A DNA stretch of 64,000 nt from Elusimicrobiota bacterium (GCA_016209035.1 JACQWX010000103.1:1-64000); one strand, 5' to 3'; counted from the first letter of the stretch, positions 34,070 to 43,395 are shown. Program-made: numbers and translations. The notes: generated by a model not told the origin, from the letters alone.

Positions 34070-35000
34070 GCTGGCCTACCTCCAGGTCGCGCGGGTCTGC
34101 AACCAGAAATGCGTCTTCTGCTCCAACCCGGCCAACGGCCGCACCATCGAGTGGGAGGAGGCGGTCAAGCTGGTGGATTCCTTCGCCAAAGAGAAGGCCG
34201 CCGGCGTCATCCTGACCGGCGGCGAACCCACGCTCTTCCCCGACCTGGCCCGGCTCGTCTCCTACTGCCTTGAGCAGGGCCTGCCGCCCAGGGTGGTGAC
34301 CAACGGCCAGAAGACGTCCGACTTCGACTACCTGCGGTCCCTGAAGGAGGCCGGCCTCGGGCACATGCACGTGTCGCTCCACTCCCATCGGGACGCGGTA
34401 CAGGACGGCATCTCGCAGAACGAGGGTTCCCTCTCCAACATCCGCAAGACCCTGGAGAACGCGGGGAAGCTCGGGCTTCGGGTGGACATCAACACGGTCA
34501 TCAACTCGAGGAACGCCGATCATCTGAGCGCCCTGGTGCGCTGGCTCACCGAGCGGTTTCCCTACCTGCGGCATTTCGTCTGGAACAACCTCGACCCGCT
34601 CATGAACCGGGCCACCTTGAACCCGGAGGTCGTTCCCAAGCTCAGGGCCTTCGAGGTCGAGCTGCACGAGGCCATGGCCTGCCTCCAGGCCGCCGGCCGC
34701 TCCTTCCGGGTGGAGAGGGTGCCGCTGTGCTTCATGTCCGAGTTCCCGCACCGCTCCACGGAGACGCGCAAGTTCGTCAAGGAGGAGGGCCGCCAGATCT
34801 ACTTCCTGGACGAGAAGGGCCTGCGCGTGCAGGGCAAGGCCTCCTGGACCTACGGGAAGTGCCCGCGCTGCAAGTCCTGCGCCTTGGACCCTTTGTGCGC
34901 CGGGCTCTACCAGCTCGACGTCTATTATTCGTCGAGGGAGCTCTGCCCCCTGTTCACCGACCCCGCCGAAGTGATCCGCCGCGTGCTGGAGGACCATTGA
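34062..35000 (+). CDS. Radical SAM protein 3
   Basis: 312 residues. CNQKCVFC (Cys13, Cys17, Cys20), ILTGGEPTLFPDL, SLHSHRDAVQDGI and a C-terminal CPRCKSCALDPLCAG (four Cys, SPASM-like). It lacks the long middle insertion of protein 2. The N-terminus begins directly at the barrel, so the substrate must enter through the C-terminal part or a partner. It overlaps both neighbours, and its TGA overlaps the TTG of the A24-like gene. Confidence 0.82.
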   Translation: MAELAYLQVARVCNQKCVFCSNPANGRTIEWEEAVKLVDSFAKEKAAGVILTGGEPTLFPDLARLVSYCLEQGLPPRVVTNGQKTSDFDYLRSLKEAGLGHMHVSLHSHRDAVQDGISQNEGSLSNIRKTLENAGKLGLRVDINTVINSRNADHLSALVRWLTERFPYLRHFVWNNLDPLMNRATLNPEVVPKLRAFEVELHEAMACLQAAGRSFRVERVPLCFMSEFPHRSTETRKFVKEEGRQIYFLDEKGLRVQGKASWTYGKCPRCKSCALDPLCAGLYQLDVYYSSRELCPLFTDPAEVIRRVLEDH

Positions 35001-36220
35001 TCGCGAGCCTCTACTACAAGATCTTCCTGGTCCTGGGGCTCGTCGTCTCCTTCGAGGATTGGACCGAGAAGAGGATACGCAACCACTGGATCGGCCTGGG
35101 GCTCGTCGCGTGCGCGGCGGGACTGGCCTATCTTCTGTGGAACAGCTTCACGGGCTACCGGCACATGGCGGCCTGGGGAGGGGGACACTACTACCTGCCT
35201 TGGCGCTACTACCCCAAGGTCCTGGCGCACGTGGTCCTGTGCGCGACCGCCTCCTTCACCCTGTGGCGCTTCAACGTCTGGCCGGCAGGGGACGCCAAGC
35301 TCTACATCCTATTCGGCCTCTTCGCCGCCATCATCGACCCCAACATCCCGGGCTTCCCCTTGCTCCTGTTCATGGTCATGCTGGTGAACGTGTTCGTCCC
35401 GGCAGGAATCTTCTTCGCGACCGAGACGGTCCTGCGCGTCCTGCCGGGACTTCGCGCCGTGGCCCAGATCGAGTGGGGCAAATGGCTCAAGGCGTTGGTC
35501 GAGCGCGCCTGGATCCGGCTCAAGGACGCCTGGCCGTTCCGGTATCGGTACCTGACGCTGTGCGTGAACCTCCTCGCCCTTTTCTTCGGCATGATCGTCC
35601 TCGGCGCCCGGTTCCGCCAGCTCTCCCTGGGCCCCTTCGGCCAGCTCTTGATCTTCCTGGCCCTCCTGGTGGTGTGGTCACGGGCCATGGGGCTCCTGCA
35701 GAACCACACGATCGGCGTCGTCGCCCTGCTGTGCCTGGCGACGGTCGTGGTGGGCGGGACGGTCACGCGGCATTGGTTGGTGTGGGCATGGCTCGTCTCG
35801 GCCATGAAGATGACCCTCAACTTCGGCCTGTTCATATCCTTCGCGCGCATCCTCTTCGATTGGCTCATCGAGTGGGACAGCCGCCTGCGCCTGGACCCCG
35901 ACGGCTTGAAGCCCGGGGTCATCCTGTCGGACGAGTCCTGGGCTAGGCTCAAGGCGGCCCCGGAGCTCGAGGGCAAGCTCGGCGAGCGCTACTCGGACGG
36001 GCTGACCGCCGAGGAGGCGTCGGCGATCAAGGGCTGGCTGGCCCAGCGCGACGCGCACGAGTCCTACACGGTGTACCGCACGATCCCCTTCGCGGTGTGG
36101 ATCTTCATGGGCACCCTGCTGACCCTCTATTATCGGGGGAGCGCGCTGGTGCTCTTGTCTCCGTACTACGGCCGCCTCAAGGCGGCCCTCAAAGCTGCTC
36201 TCTCGGGGTGGTTCTCCTGA
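34997..36220 (+). CDS. Prepilin-peptidase-like (A24) membrane protein
   Basis: 407 residues with about nine membrane helices. The start is a TTG overlapping the previous stop (TTGA). The two Asp sites of A24 peptidases are visible: Asp21 in SFEDWTEKRIRNHW and Asp99 in PAGDAKLYILFG (the GxGD/GDAK motif). The cysteine-rich loop and methylase domain of PilD are missing. The second half (about 175-407) is extra. It could cleave a leader peptide or be an inactive membrane anchor. An aspartyl protease in a nitrogenase-like operon is unexpected. Confidence 0.7.
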   Translation: MIASLYYKIFLVLGLVVSFEDWTEKRIRNHWIGLGLVACAAGLAYLLWNSFTGYRHMAAWGGGHYYLPWRYYPKVLAHVVLCATASFTLWRFNVWPAGDAKLYILFGLFAAIIDPNIPGFPLLLFMVMLVNVFVPAGIFFATETVLRVLPGLRAVAQIEWGKWLKALVERAWIRLKDAWPFRYRYLTLCVNLLALFFGMIVLGARFRQLSLGPFGQLLIFLALLVVWSRAMGLLQNHTIGVVALLCLATVVVGGTVTRHWLVWAWLVSAMKMTLNFGLFISFARILFDWLIEWDSRLRLDPDGLKPGVILSDESWARLKAAPELEGKLGERYSDGLTAEEASAIKGWLAQRDAHESYTVYRTIPFAVWIFMGTLLTLYYRGSALVLLSPYYGRLKAALKAALSGWFS

Positions 36221-36221
36221 C

Positions 36222-37931
36222 ATGATCCAACGAATCGATCTCAAGGTCGGCTTCCAGTGCAACAACTGCTGCAAGTTCTGCGTGCAGGGGGACAAGCGGT
36301 GCAGGCTCCCGGCCAAGCCCAAGGACGAGCTGATGCGCTCGCTCGATGACGGACGGGCATCGGGCGCGCAGGGCGTTGTGTTCACCGGCGGCGAGCCCAC
36401 CCTGCACCCGGACATCCTGGCGCTGGTGCGGCGCGCCAAGGAGCTGGGCTTCAAGAACATCCAGCTCCAGACCAACGGCCGCTCCTTCTGCTATCCCGGC
36501 CTGGTCGCCAAGCTGGCAGCGGCGGGCGCCAACGAGTTCGGCCCCTCGCTCCACGGCTCCAAGCCCCAGATCCACGATTTCCTCACCGGCGCGCCCGGCA
36601 GCTTCCTCCAGACCGTGACGGGCATGAAGAACATCAAGAAGCGCGGAGTCCGCCTCATCACCAACTCCGTGGTCACCAAGTGCAACTACCGCGACCTGCC
36701 GGCCTTAGCCGAGCTCGTGGTGTCGTTGGGCGTGGACCAATACCAGTTCGCGTTCATGCACGTCGCGGGCCGGGCCGCCGAGAACCGGGAGTGGCTGACC
36801 GCCCGCAAGTCCATCATCGAGCCCTGGATCAAGAAGGGCCTCGACGTCGGCATCAAGGCGGGGGCGACCGTGATGACCGAGGCCATCCCGTACTGCTTCA
36901 TGTCCGGCTACGAGGACCATGTCGCCGAGAAGATCATCCCCTCGACCAAGATCTACGACGCCGACGCCGTCATCGAGGACTTCACCAAGACCCGCCTTGA
37001 GGAGGGCAAGGCCAAGGGGCCCCGCTGCCCCGAGTGCCGGCACTTCGCCGTCTGCGAGGGGCCGTGGAGGGAATACCCCGAGATGTTCGGGTGGGACGAG
37101 TTCGTGCCCGTGTCGCAAGCCTCCCCTACGGGGAGGCGCGCAGCTGTGGGGGCAAAGCGGGAGCAGTCCCGCAAGTCAGGTCCCTCCAAGCGCCAGGGAA
37201 AGGCCCTCAAGCTCATCTTGGCAGGCGTAGTTTCCCTGGCGGCCGCGGTTGGCGCCTGCGCCGCGGAAGCGGGTCCCCCCAGCGAAAGGAAGGCCGATCC
37301 GGCCCTAGCGGACGCGCATTGCTCCGGGCTGGCGCAGGCTGAGTCACGGGCTTGCCGGTCCGTGCCGGAAAGCGCCATGCGGATTGCGAAGGAGCACTGC
37401 CACGCGGCTGCGCTCGAATTCCAGAAGGGGGGCTACGCAGGGGCCCGCGACCGATGGAACTGGTGCCTTTTCTACGATCCCTGGAATGCCGACGCCAAGG
37501 CGGGCTTAAGGCGCGTCGAGGCGCTTGATGGGAAGGGGCCGGCAAAGGCGAGGGGCCGGCCTGCGGCGCCGCCAGCCGCTCCCAAGCCAGGGCCTGGACC
37601 CGCGGCCCCTCAGCCGGTGGCGGAGAAGGACAGGCGGGCTTCCCAGCAGCACTATCTCTCCGGCGTCATCTACTTTCAGAAAGGCGACTATATGAAGGCC
37701 AGGGATGAATGGGTCCTCTCGCGCCAGTTGGACCCTTCGAACGACGACGCCCTCGCCGGACTCAAGCGCGTCGAGGTCCTCTACGGGGCCAAGGCGGTGG
37801 AACCGCCGTCCCCTCCCGCGAAGAAGGCCAAGCAGGTTCCCAAGAAGGCTCCGGAGCCGGTCTCCGAGGACGCCAAGGCGGCCTTGAAGAGGCTCGACGG
37901 GACCGAGAAGGGCGGCGATGGAGCGCAATGA
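36222..37931 (+). CDS. Radical SAM protein 4 fused to a TPR tail
   Basis: 569 residues. Residues 1-285 are a radical SAM barrel (Cys13, Cys17, Cys20; VFTGGEPTLHPDI; TNGRSFCYPG) with a Cys tail CPECRHFAVC. Residues 290-330 are a basic linker and a hydrophobic segment (LKLILAGVVSLAAAVGAC) that looks like a signal peptide with a lipobox. After it come two TPR-like units (AALEFQKGGYAGARDRW and GVIYFQKGDYMKARDEW) and Pro/Lys-rich spacers. A separate product may start at GTG 37146. It is probably a gene fusion caused by a palindromic repeat at 37116-37140. Confidence 0.75.
   Translation: MIQRIDLKVGFQCNNCCKFCVQGDKRCRLPAKPKDELMRSLDDGRASGAQGVVFTGGEPTLHPDILALVRRAKELGFKNIQLQTNGRSFCYPGLVAKLAAAGANEFGPSLHGSKPQIHDFLTGAPGSFLQTVTGMKNIKKRGVRLITNSVVTKCNYRDLPALAELVVSLGVDQYQFAFMHVAGRAAENREWLTARKSIIEPWIKKGLDVGIKAGATVMTEAIPYCFMSGYEDHVAEKIIPSTKIYDADAVIEDFTKTRLEEGKAKGPRCPECRHFAVCEGPWREYPEMFGWDEFVPVSQASPTGRRAAVGAKREQSRKSGPSKRQGKALKLILAGVVSLAAAVGACAAEAGPPSERKADPALADAHCSGLAQAESRACRSVPESAMRIAKEHCHAAALEFQKGGYAGARDRWNWCLFYDPWNADAKAGLRRVEALDGKGPAKARGRPAAPPAAPKPGPGPAAPQPVAEKDRRASQQHYLSGVIYFQKGDYMKARDEWVLSRQLDPSNDDALAGLKRVEVLYGAKAVEPPSPPAKKAKQVPKKAPEPVSEDAKAALKRLDGTEKGGDGAQ
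37116..37140. repeat. Palindromic repeat copy A inside the radical SAM-TPR gene
   Basis: CAAGCCTCCCC, a 3-nt loop (TAC), then GGGGAGGCGCG. The 7-bp palindrome arms plus flanks on both sides recur in opposite orientation inside the K-like gene at 49634-49660. It lies in frame at the junction between the radical SAM domain and the signal-peptide-like segment. Confidence 0.55.
37146..37931 (+). CDS. Possible separate secreted TPR lipoprotein (internal start)
   Basis: In-frame GTG at codon 309 of the fused gene, with GGGGAGG at 37130-37136, 9 nt upstream. Translation from here gives 261 residues that begin with a textbook signal peptide (basic MGAKREQSRKSG, then LKLILAGVVSLAAAVGAC). The TPR part would be exported independently of the radical SAM enzyme. 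The Shine-Dalgarno is part of a repeat, so it could be coincidental. Confidence 0.4.
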   Translation: MGAKREQSRKSGPSKRQGKALKLILAGVVSLAAAVGACAAEAGPPSERKADPALADAHCSGLAQAESRACRSVPESAMRIAKEHCHAAALEFQKGGYAGARDRWNWCLFYDPWNADAKAGLRRVEALDGKGPAKARGRPAAPPAAPKPGPGPAAPQPVAEKDRRASQQHYLSGVIYFQKGDYMKARDEWVLSRQLDPSNDDALAGLKRVEVLYGAKAVEPPSPPAKKAKQVPKKAPEPVSEDAKAALKRLDGTEKGGDGAQ

Positions 37932-37932
37932 C

Positions 37933-38124
37933 ATGAAAAGGACGAAAACCAGCTGCGAGGCGGCGGTTCGAAAGAACGGTGGCGCCAATGTCCGGCCTGC
38001 CGTTAATGGAGCGGTTTACATATCAAGGTCGCCAATCCAGGCGCATCACCTCGTTATGTTCATTATGTGCCTTACTGGGCGTAATGTTCCTGCCGTTCGC
38101 GGCAACCTCAGGGGGGCAAAGTGA
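37933..38124 (+). pseudogene. Remnant duplicate of the hsdM 5' end
   Basis: 63-codon ORF. Its first 19 residues ([19 protein letters not shown]) copy the HsdM start ([19 protein letters not shown]). The DNA match covers about 57 bp, with mostly third-position differences. After that the sequence is unrelated, less GC-rich and without coding character. It ends 1 bp before the hsdM ATG. It marks the left edge of the restriction-modification island and probably remains from an older or partial copy. Confidence 0.6.
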
Positions 38125-38125
38125 C

Positions 38126-39739
38126 ATGAAAAGGACAAGAGCCGGCGGCGAGGCCGCGGTTCGCAAGAACGGCGGCGCCAACCTTGGTTTCGAAGAAAAG
38201 CTCTGGCAGGCGGCCGACAAGATGCGCGGCCACATGGACCCTGGCGAGTACAAGCATGTGGCCCTGGGACTCATCTTCCTCAAATACATCTCGGATGCCT
38301 TCGAGGACCGCCGCGGTTACATCAGCAAGGAAGTGGCGCGGGCCGGCAGCTCGATGTTCGTTAAAGAGCCGGCAGCGCGCGAGCGGGTCATCGAGGACCG
38401 CGACGAATATTCCGCGGAGAATGTCTTCTGGGTCCACAAGAAAGCCCGATGGGAGTATCTCCAAGCGCATGCCAAGCAGCCGACCATCGGCAAGCTGATT
38501 GACGATGCCATGGTGGCCATAGAAAAGGAGAACCCCTCGCTCAAAGGCGTTCTTCCCAAGGACTACGCCCGGCCTTCCCTGGACAAACAGAAGCTGGGCG
38601 AGCTCATAGACCTCATCGGCAAAATCGGTTTGGGCGACAAGGAGAGCCGCTCCAGGGACATCCTTGGCCGCGTCTATGAGTACTTCCTGAGCCAGTTCGC
38701 GAGCGCGGAAGGCAAGAAGGGCGGCGAGTTCTACACGCCTCGCTGCATCGTCCGGCTCCTGGTCGAGATGATCGAGCCCTACAAGGGCCGGGTCTACGAC
38801 CCCTGCTGCGGCTCAAGCGGCATGTTCGTGCAGAGCGAAGAGTTCATCCTGGCCCACGGCGGCCGTATCGGCGACCTCTCCATCTTCGGCCAGGAGTCCA
38901 ATCCCACGACCTGGAAGCTGGCCAAGATGAACCTGGCCTTGCGCGGCATCGAGGCCAACCTCGGGCCCCACCATGCCGACACCTTCCACAATGACCTGCA
39001 CAAGGACTTGAAGGCGGACTTCATCCTGGCCAACCCGCCTTTCAACATGAGCGACTGGGGCGGGGAGCGCCTGCGCGACGACGTCCGCTGGAAATACGGA
39101 GTCCCGCCTGTGGGCAACGCCAACTTCGCCTGGGTGGAGCACATGGTCCACCACTTGGCCCCCCAAGGCATCGCCGCCTTCGTGCTGGCCAATGGCTCCA
39201 TGTCTTCGAATCAGTCCGGCGAGGGCGATATCCGCAAGAACCTTGTCGAGGCCGACCTTGTGGACAGCATGATCGCCCTGCCCGGCCAGCTCTTCTACGG
39301 GACCCAGATCCCGGCCTGCCTATGGTTCCTGGCCCGGGACAAGAAGAACGGCAAGTTCCGGGACCGGGGCGGGCACACCCTCTTCATAGACGCCCGCAAG
39401 ATGGGGCGGTTGGTTGACCGGACGCACAAGGAGCTTTCGGACGAGGACATTTGCCGGGTCGCCAGGACCTACCATGCCTGGCGCGGCGAGAAGGAGGCCG
39501 GCAAGTACGAGGACGCGGCGGGCTTCTGCAAGAGCGCTGTTCTCAAGGACATGGAGCAGCATGGGCATGTGATCACGCCCGGCCGCTATGTCGGGGCCGA
39601 GAAGGTCGAAGACGACGGCGAGCCTTTCGAGGAGAAGATGAAGCGGCTTACGGCCCAGCTCTCCGTTCAATTCGAGGAATCGGCCAAGCTGGAGAAGGCC
39701 ATCCGGGAGAACCTCAAGAAGGTGGGTTATGGACAATAA
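38126..39739 (+). CDS. hsdM: Type I restriction-modification methyltransferase subunit
   Basis: 537 residues. N-terminal HsdM helical domain ([32 protein letters not shown]), then the N6-adenine methylase motifs [11 protein letters not shown] (SAM binding) and [12 protein letters not shown] (catalytic NPPF). It modifies adenine in the recognition site set by HsdS. The ATG is preceded by GGGGGG/AAAG. The end overlaps the ORF6N gene by 11 bp. First intact gene of the island. Confidence 0.93.
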   Translation: MKRTRAGGEAAVRKNGGANLGFEEKLWQAADKMRGHMDPGEYKHVALGLIFLKYISDAFEDRRGYISKEVARAGSSMFVKEPAARERVIEDRDEYSAENVFWVHKKARWEYLQAHAKQPTIGKLIDDAMVAIEKENPSLKGVLPKDYARPSLDKQKLGELIDLIGKIGLGDKESRSRDILGRVYEYFLSQFASAEGKKGGEFYTPRCIVRLLVEMIEPYKGRVYDPCCGSSGMFVQSEEFILAHGGRIGDLSIFGQESNPTTWKLAKMNLALRGIEANLGPHHADTFHNDLHKDLKADFILANPPFNMSDWGGERLRDDVRWKYGVPPVGNANFAWVEHMVHHLAPQGIAAFVLANGSMSSNQSGEGDIRKNLVEADLVDSMIALPGQLFYGTQIPACLWFLARDKKNGKFRDRGGHTLFIDARKMGRLVDRTHKELSDEDICRVARTYHAWRGEKEAGKYEDAAGFCKSAVLKDMEQHGHVITPGRYVGAEKVEDDGEPFEEKMKRLTAQLSVQFEESAKLEKAIRENLKKVGYGQ

Positions 39740-40286
39740 GGAGTTGATGGCCCCTACCGGACGCCTCGATAGTCTCATTTATGAGATTCGTGGCCAAAAA
39801 ATCATGCTGGATACGGACTTGGCGCGAATATACGAAATTCCCACTTTTCGGTTCAACGAAGCGGTCAAGCGTAACCGCGAGCGTTTCCCCGAGGACTTTA
39901 TGTTCAGGCTTACGCCTCGTGAGCTTGCGGCTTTGACATCGCAATTTGCGATGTCAAAGAAGGGACGTGGCGGAAGGCGGACCTTGCCGTACGCCTTCAC
40001 CGAGCACGGTGCGGTCATGGCGGCCAATATTCTCAACAGTCCGCGCGCCGTCCAGATGAGCCTATTCGTGGTGCGGGCGTTTGTGCGCATGCGGGCGTCG
40101 TTTGCGGATTCCCGCAATCTGACCCGCAAATTAGCCGCGCTGGAAAAGGAGCTCAAGAAGCGTCTGGATGTCCATGAAAGCGTGATCGTGGACATACTCC
40201 AGCGCATGATGGACATCATCGATCCCCCGCCTTTGCCCGAACCCAAGCGCCATCGGATCGGATTTCGCACGGAAGAGCATGGGTGA
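39729..40286 (+). CDS. ORF6N-domain DNA-binding protein
   Basis: 185 residues. The N-terminal ORF6N domain reads [59 protein letters not shown] coiled C-terminal half follows. ORF6N proteins are common in phages and in R-M or defence islands, where they may bind DNA as regulators. The codon use is less GC-rich than that of the neighbours, which fits transfer. It overlaps hsdM by 11 bp. Confidence 0.85.
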   Translation: MDNKELMAPTGRLDSLIYEIRGQKIMLDTDLARIYEIPTFRFNEAVKRNRERFPEDFMFRLTPRELAALTSQFAMSKKGRGGRRTLPYAFTEHGAVMAANILNSPRAVQMSLFVVRAFVRMRASFADSRNLTRKLAALEKELKKRLDVHESVIVDILQRMMDIIDPPPLPEPKRHRIGFRTEEHG

Positions 40287-40325
40287 CCAACGCAATCAGA
40301 TCGAGCGAACGGCAAAGAGGCGCAA

Positions 40326-40487
40326 ATGATGCCGCTGATGGGTACCCACACAATTGTGCAGCAGCTTACTGACCCAAGATTCTCCACGAGCCGCGTGGAA
40401 AATCTGCCGCAGGCTGTGGCAGGCATCCGACCGGTCACCCTCCCGACGATTGAGGATTTGGAGAAGGAGCTTGGGCATGGCGGGTGA
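40326..40487 (+). CDS. 53-residue ORF between ORF6N and hsdS
   Basis: ATGATG start with GAGG about 6 nt upstream; the product contains THTIVQQLTDPRFSTSRVEN and ends EDLEKELGHGG. It ends 6 bp before the hsdS start. Without it there would be an unusual 207-bp gap in an otherwise overlapping operon. No family is recognised; it could be a small regulator or an anti-restriction-type partner. Confidence 0.45.
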   Translation: MMPLMGTHTIVQQLTDPRFSTSRVENLPQAVAGIRPVTLPTIEDLEKELGHGG

Positions 40488-40493
40488 GGGCGC

Positions 40494-41732
40494 ATGGCAG
40501 TGACCCAACAGCGCCGCGATTCTTGGAAGCGCATGACGCTCGGCGAATTCGTGGCACTGCAACGTGGACATGATCTTCCTGAACAGATGCGTAAACCTGG
40601 GTCCATCCCAATCCTAGGTTCTTTCGGTATTACGGGGTGGCATAGTAACGCCAAAGCAAGAGGTCCCGGGGTTATTATTGGTCGTAGCGGAGCATCTTTC
40701 GGTGTTGTCTCATATTCACCTGGAGACTACTGGCCGCTAAATACTGCATTGTACGTGGTTGATTTTCATGGTAATGATGAACGTTTCGCTTATTACTTCT
40801 TAAAATCCCTGGACTTCAAAAGATACAACTCGGGTAGCGCTCAGCCATCATTGAATCGCAACTTCATTCACCCCATGGAAGTCGTAATACCCCCCGTTAA
40901 TGAGCAGAAGACCATCGCCCACATCCTCGGCACGCTCGACGACAAGATCGAGCTGAACCGCCGCATGAACGAGACCCTGGAAGCCATGGCCCGGGCGATC
41001 TTTAAGTCCTGGTTCGTGGACTTCGACCCCGTCAAAGCCAAGGCTGCCGGCCGCCGCCCTGCCGGCATGGACGCCGCCACCGCCGCTTTATTTCCGGACT
41101 CATTTGAGGACTCCGAGCTTGGCGAGATTCCGAAGGGGTGGCGAGTAGGCGCGTTTGGGGATGTCGCAGAGCATCCGCGTCGAAGCGTTCAGCCGGACCA
41201 GATTGGACCGGGCACACCGTATATCGCGCTCGAGCATATGCCGAGGCGCTGCATCGCCTTGTCCGACTGGAGCGTCGCGGTGGATCTTGAGAGTAACAAG
41301 TTCGAGTTCAAGACCGGCGAGATCCTCTTCGGGAAGCTTCGGCCCTACTTCCACAAAGTCGGTGTCGCGCCCCTTGATGGCGTGTGCTCAACAGACATCT
41401 TGGTTGTTGTCCCGAGGGCAGATGACTGGTTCGGGTTCGTTCTGTGCCAGGCGTCGAGCGAATCGTTCGTTGAGTACGCGAACGCTGGCTCCACGGGAAC
41501 GAAGATGCCACGGACAAGTTGGGACGAGATGGCACGTTACCCGCTCGGGATTCCTCCGAAGCCGGTAGCTGAAGCGTTCACGAAACAGGTGCGGCCAGCT
41601 TTTGATGGAATTATCGCACGAATCCATGAATCCCACACCCTCGCCGCTCTGCGCGACACATTGCTCCCCAAGCTCCTCTCCGGCGAGATCCGCGTGGCAG
41701 ACGCCGGTAAGATGGCGGAGGCTGCGGCATGA
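40494..41732 (+). CDS. hsdS: Type I restriction-modification specificity subunit
   Basis: 412 residues with two target-recognition domains. TRD1 (about 10-140) ends at [15 protein letters not shown] conserved central helix follows ([35 protein letters not shown]). TRD2 (205-370) and a C-terminal helix ([19 protein letters not shown]) complete it. The TRD1 coding part (about 40600-40870) is clearly AT-richer than the rest, as expected when recognition domains are exchanged between strains. Its recognition sequence cannot be read from the protein. Confidence 0.9.
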   Translation: MAVTQQRRDSWKRMTLGEFVALQRGHDLPEQMRKPGSIPILGSFGITGWHSNAKARGPGVIIGRSGASFGVVSYSPGDYWPLNTALYVVDFHGNDERFAYYFLKSLDFKRYNSGSAQPSLNRNFIHPMEVVIPPVNEQKTIAHILGTLDDKIELNRRMNETLEAMARAIFKSWFVDFDPVKAKAAGRRPAGMDAATAALFPDSFEDSELGEIPKGWRVGAFGDVAEHPRRSVQPDQIGPGTPYIALEHMPRRCIALSDWSVAVDLESNKFEFKTGEILFGKLRPYFHKVGVAPLDGVCSTDILVVVPRADDWFGFVLCQASSESFVEYANAGSTGTKMPRTSWDEMARYPLGIPPKPVAEAFTKQVRPAFDGIIARIHESHTLAALRDTLLPKLLSGEIRVADAGKMAEAAA

Positions 41733-41766
41733 CGGCCAAGGATATTCCCTTTGGAGGAGTCCGCTG

Positions 41767-42102
41767 ATGGCCCGATCGTCCATCGAGTGGACGCAGGCCT
41801 CCTGGAACCCGATCACGGGCTGCGCCAAGATCAGCCCCGGCTGCAAATTCTGCTACTACGCCAACGGCTTCCGCCTTACAACCCATACGGATGCCCTGGA
41901 ATTACCGTTATCGTGGAAGAAGCCTCAAATGGTTTTCGTCAACTCCATGAGCGACATGTTCCACAAGTATGCCCCGACAGAGTTCATCCAGAGAATCTTC
42001 GAGGTCATGCGAAAGGCCCACTGGCATCAATTTCAGATCCTCACCAAGAGGTCGAAGCGGCTCTTGGCCCTCGACAAATCCATTGACTGGCCAAAAAACG
42101 AG
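41767..42102 (+). pseudogene. Truncated DUF5131 (phage Gp37/Gp68-like) gene
   Basis: About 112 residues: [43 protein letters not shown] and [14 protein letters not shown] match the N-terminal part of DUF5131 proteins. The match stops at about SIDWPKN. The reading frame then continues without a stop into the ATPase gene. Normal members have about 230-280 residues, so half is missing. GGAGG precedes the ATG. A deletion joined this gene to the next. Confidence 0.7.
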
Positions 42103-42192
42103 CCGGCCGGTTGTTGGAAGGCCGCACATGGGATGAATGCCGGTCGGGGTTTGAATGAGAATGAGCTATCATCTTCACTTGAGAGGAACCAC

Positions 42193-43395
42193 ATGACCCT
42201 TAAAGGAACGCCGCGAATTGAAGCACTCAAGGTGAAGAATTATCGAGCACTGAAGGACCTGGAGCTTGAGGGACTGATGCCGTTTTCCGTGCTTCTTGGC
42301 CCCAACGGCAGCGGCAAGTCCACGGTTTTCGACGTCTTCGCGTTCCTTTCCGAGTGCTTCAGCGTCGGCCTGCGCAAGGCCTGGGACAAACGTAGCCGGT
42401 TCAAGGAACTGCGCAGCCGTGGAGCCGACGGGCCCATCGTGTTTGAGCTGAAGTACCGGGAAGCTCCCGGCAAGCAGGTGATCACCTATCACCTGGCTAT
42501 CGAAGAGAAGGATTCCAGCCCAATTGTGTCCGAGGAATTCCTTCAGTGGAAGCGCGGCCCATCGGCAGGAAGACCGTTCAAGTTCCTGGATTTCAAGAAC
42601 GGCTCGGGAAAGGTGATCTCGGGCGAAAAACCTGATGAGAAGGACGCGCGCGTCAGCGAAACGCTCGCCTCTCCGGAGATGCTGGCAGTGAGTTCCCTGG
42701 GGCAGTTCACCAAGCATCCCCGCGTCAGCGCCCTGCGCCGATTCATCACCGGCTGGCACCTTTCCTATCTGACCGCCGACAACACCAAGGGCGTGCCCGA
42801 AGCCGGTCCCCAAGAGCGGCTTTCACAAACCGGCGACAACCTGTCCAACGTCATCCAATACCTTCAAGAAAGACATACGGAGCGGTTGGAGAAGATATTC
42901 GCGAAACTGTCCGAGCGCATCCCGAAACTCGAAAAGGTGTCCGCCGACATCATGGCGGATGGTCGCCTTCTGCTCAGAATCAAGGACGCTCCCTTTGATT
43001 TGCCGATTCTGGCCAAGTACGCCTCCGATGGAACATTGAAAATGCTGGCCTACCTGACCCTGCTTTACGATCCCACCCCCCCGACGTTCATCGGCATCGA
43101 GGAGCCGGAAAATCATTTGCACCCGAAGCTGTTGCAAATCCTGGCGGAAGAATGCCGGGAAGCATCAGGGCAGACCCAGCTGATGGTGACGACGCACTCT
43201 CCATTTTTCGTTAACGGCGTGCGGGCCAATGAGCTGTGGGACCTCTTCCGCGACGAAAACGGATATGCGCGCGCCCTGCGCGCCGATGCGATGCGTGGCA
43301 TCCCGGAATTCATGGAGAACGGAGCTTTGCTCGGACAGCTTTGGATGGAGGGGCACTTCGCCAGGGGCACTCCCAAAAGCGGCGATGCACATTGA
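42193..43395 (+). CDS. OLD/RecF-like AAA ATPase (AAA_21 type) of a defence pair
   Basis: 400 residues. Walker [10 protein letters not shown] (36-44), signature region and Walker [17 protein letters not shown]-loop [10 protein letters not shown]. This is the ABC-type ATPase of the OLD/AbiL/RloA class, without a fused TOPRIM domain. The ATG at 42193 has GAGAGGA upstream; an upstream in-frame continuation comes from the broken DUF5131 gene. It overlaps the DUF4276 gene by 11 bp. In such pairs the ATPase senses phage and the partner acts as effector. Confidence 0.8.
   Translation: MTLKGTPRIEALKVKNYRALKDLELEGLMPFSVLLGPNGSGKSTVFDVFAFLSECFSVGLRKAWDKRSRFKELRSRGADGPIVFELKYREAPGKQVITYHLAIEEKDSSPIVSEEFLQWKRGPSAGRPFKFLDFKNGSGKVISGEKPDEKDARVSETLASPEMLAVSSLGQFTKHPRVSALRRFITGWHLSYLTADNTKGVPEAGPQERLSQTGDNLSNVIQYLQERHTERLEKIFAKLSERIPKLEKVSADIMADGRLLLRIKDAPFDLPILAKYASDGTLKMLAYLTLLYDPTPPTFIGIEEPENHLHPKLLQILAEECREASGQTQLMVTTHSPFFVNGVRANELWDLFRDENGYARALRADAMRGIPEFMENGALLGQLWMEGHFARGTPKSGDAH

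Noticed and set aside
37141-37190. Riboswitch-like sequence (GGGGGCAAAGCGGGAGCAG region), similar at first sight to a c-di-GMP-I aptamer
   Set aside because: The second conserved block (GACGCAAAGCC type) and the P1 stem are missing, and the sequence lies inside an open frame. The resemblance is limited to one short motif.
37990-38100. Integron attC-like site at the left island edge (GTTAATGG ... CGTTATG)
   Set aside because: The terminal blocks do not pair as an attC hairpin should, and no integrase gene is present.
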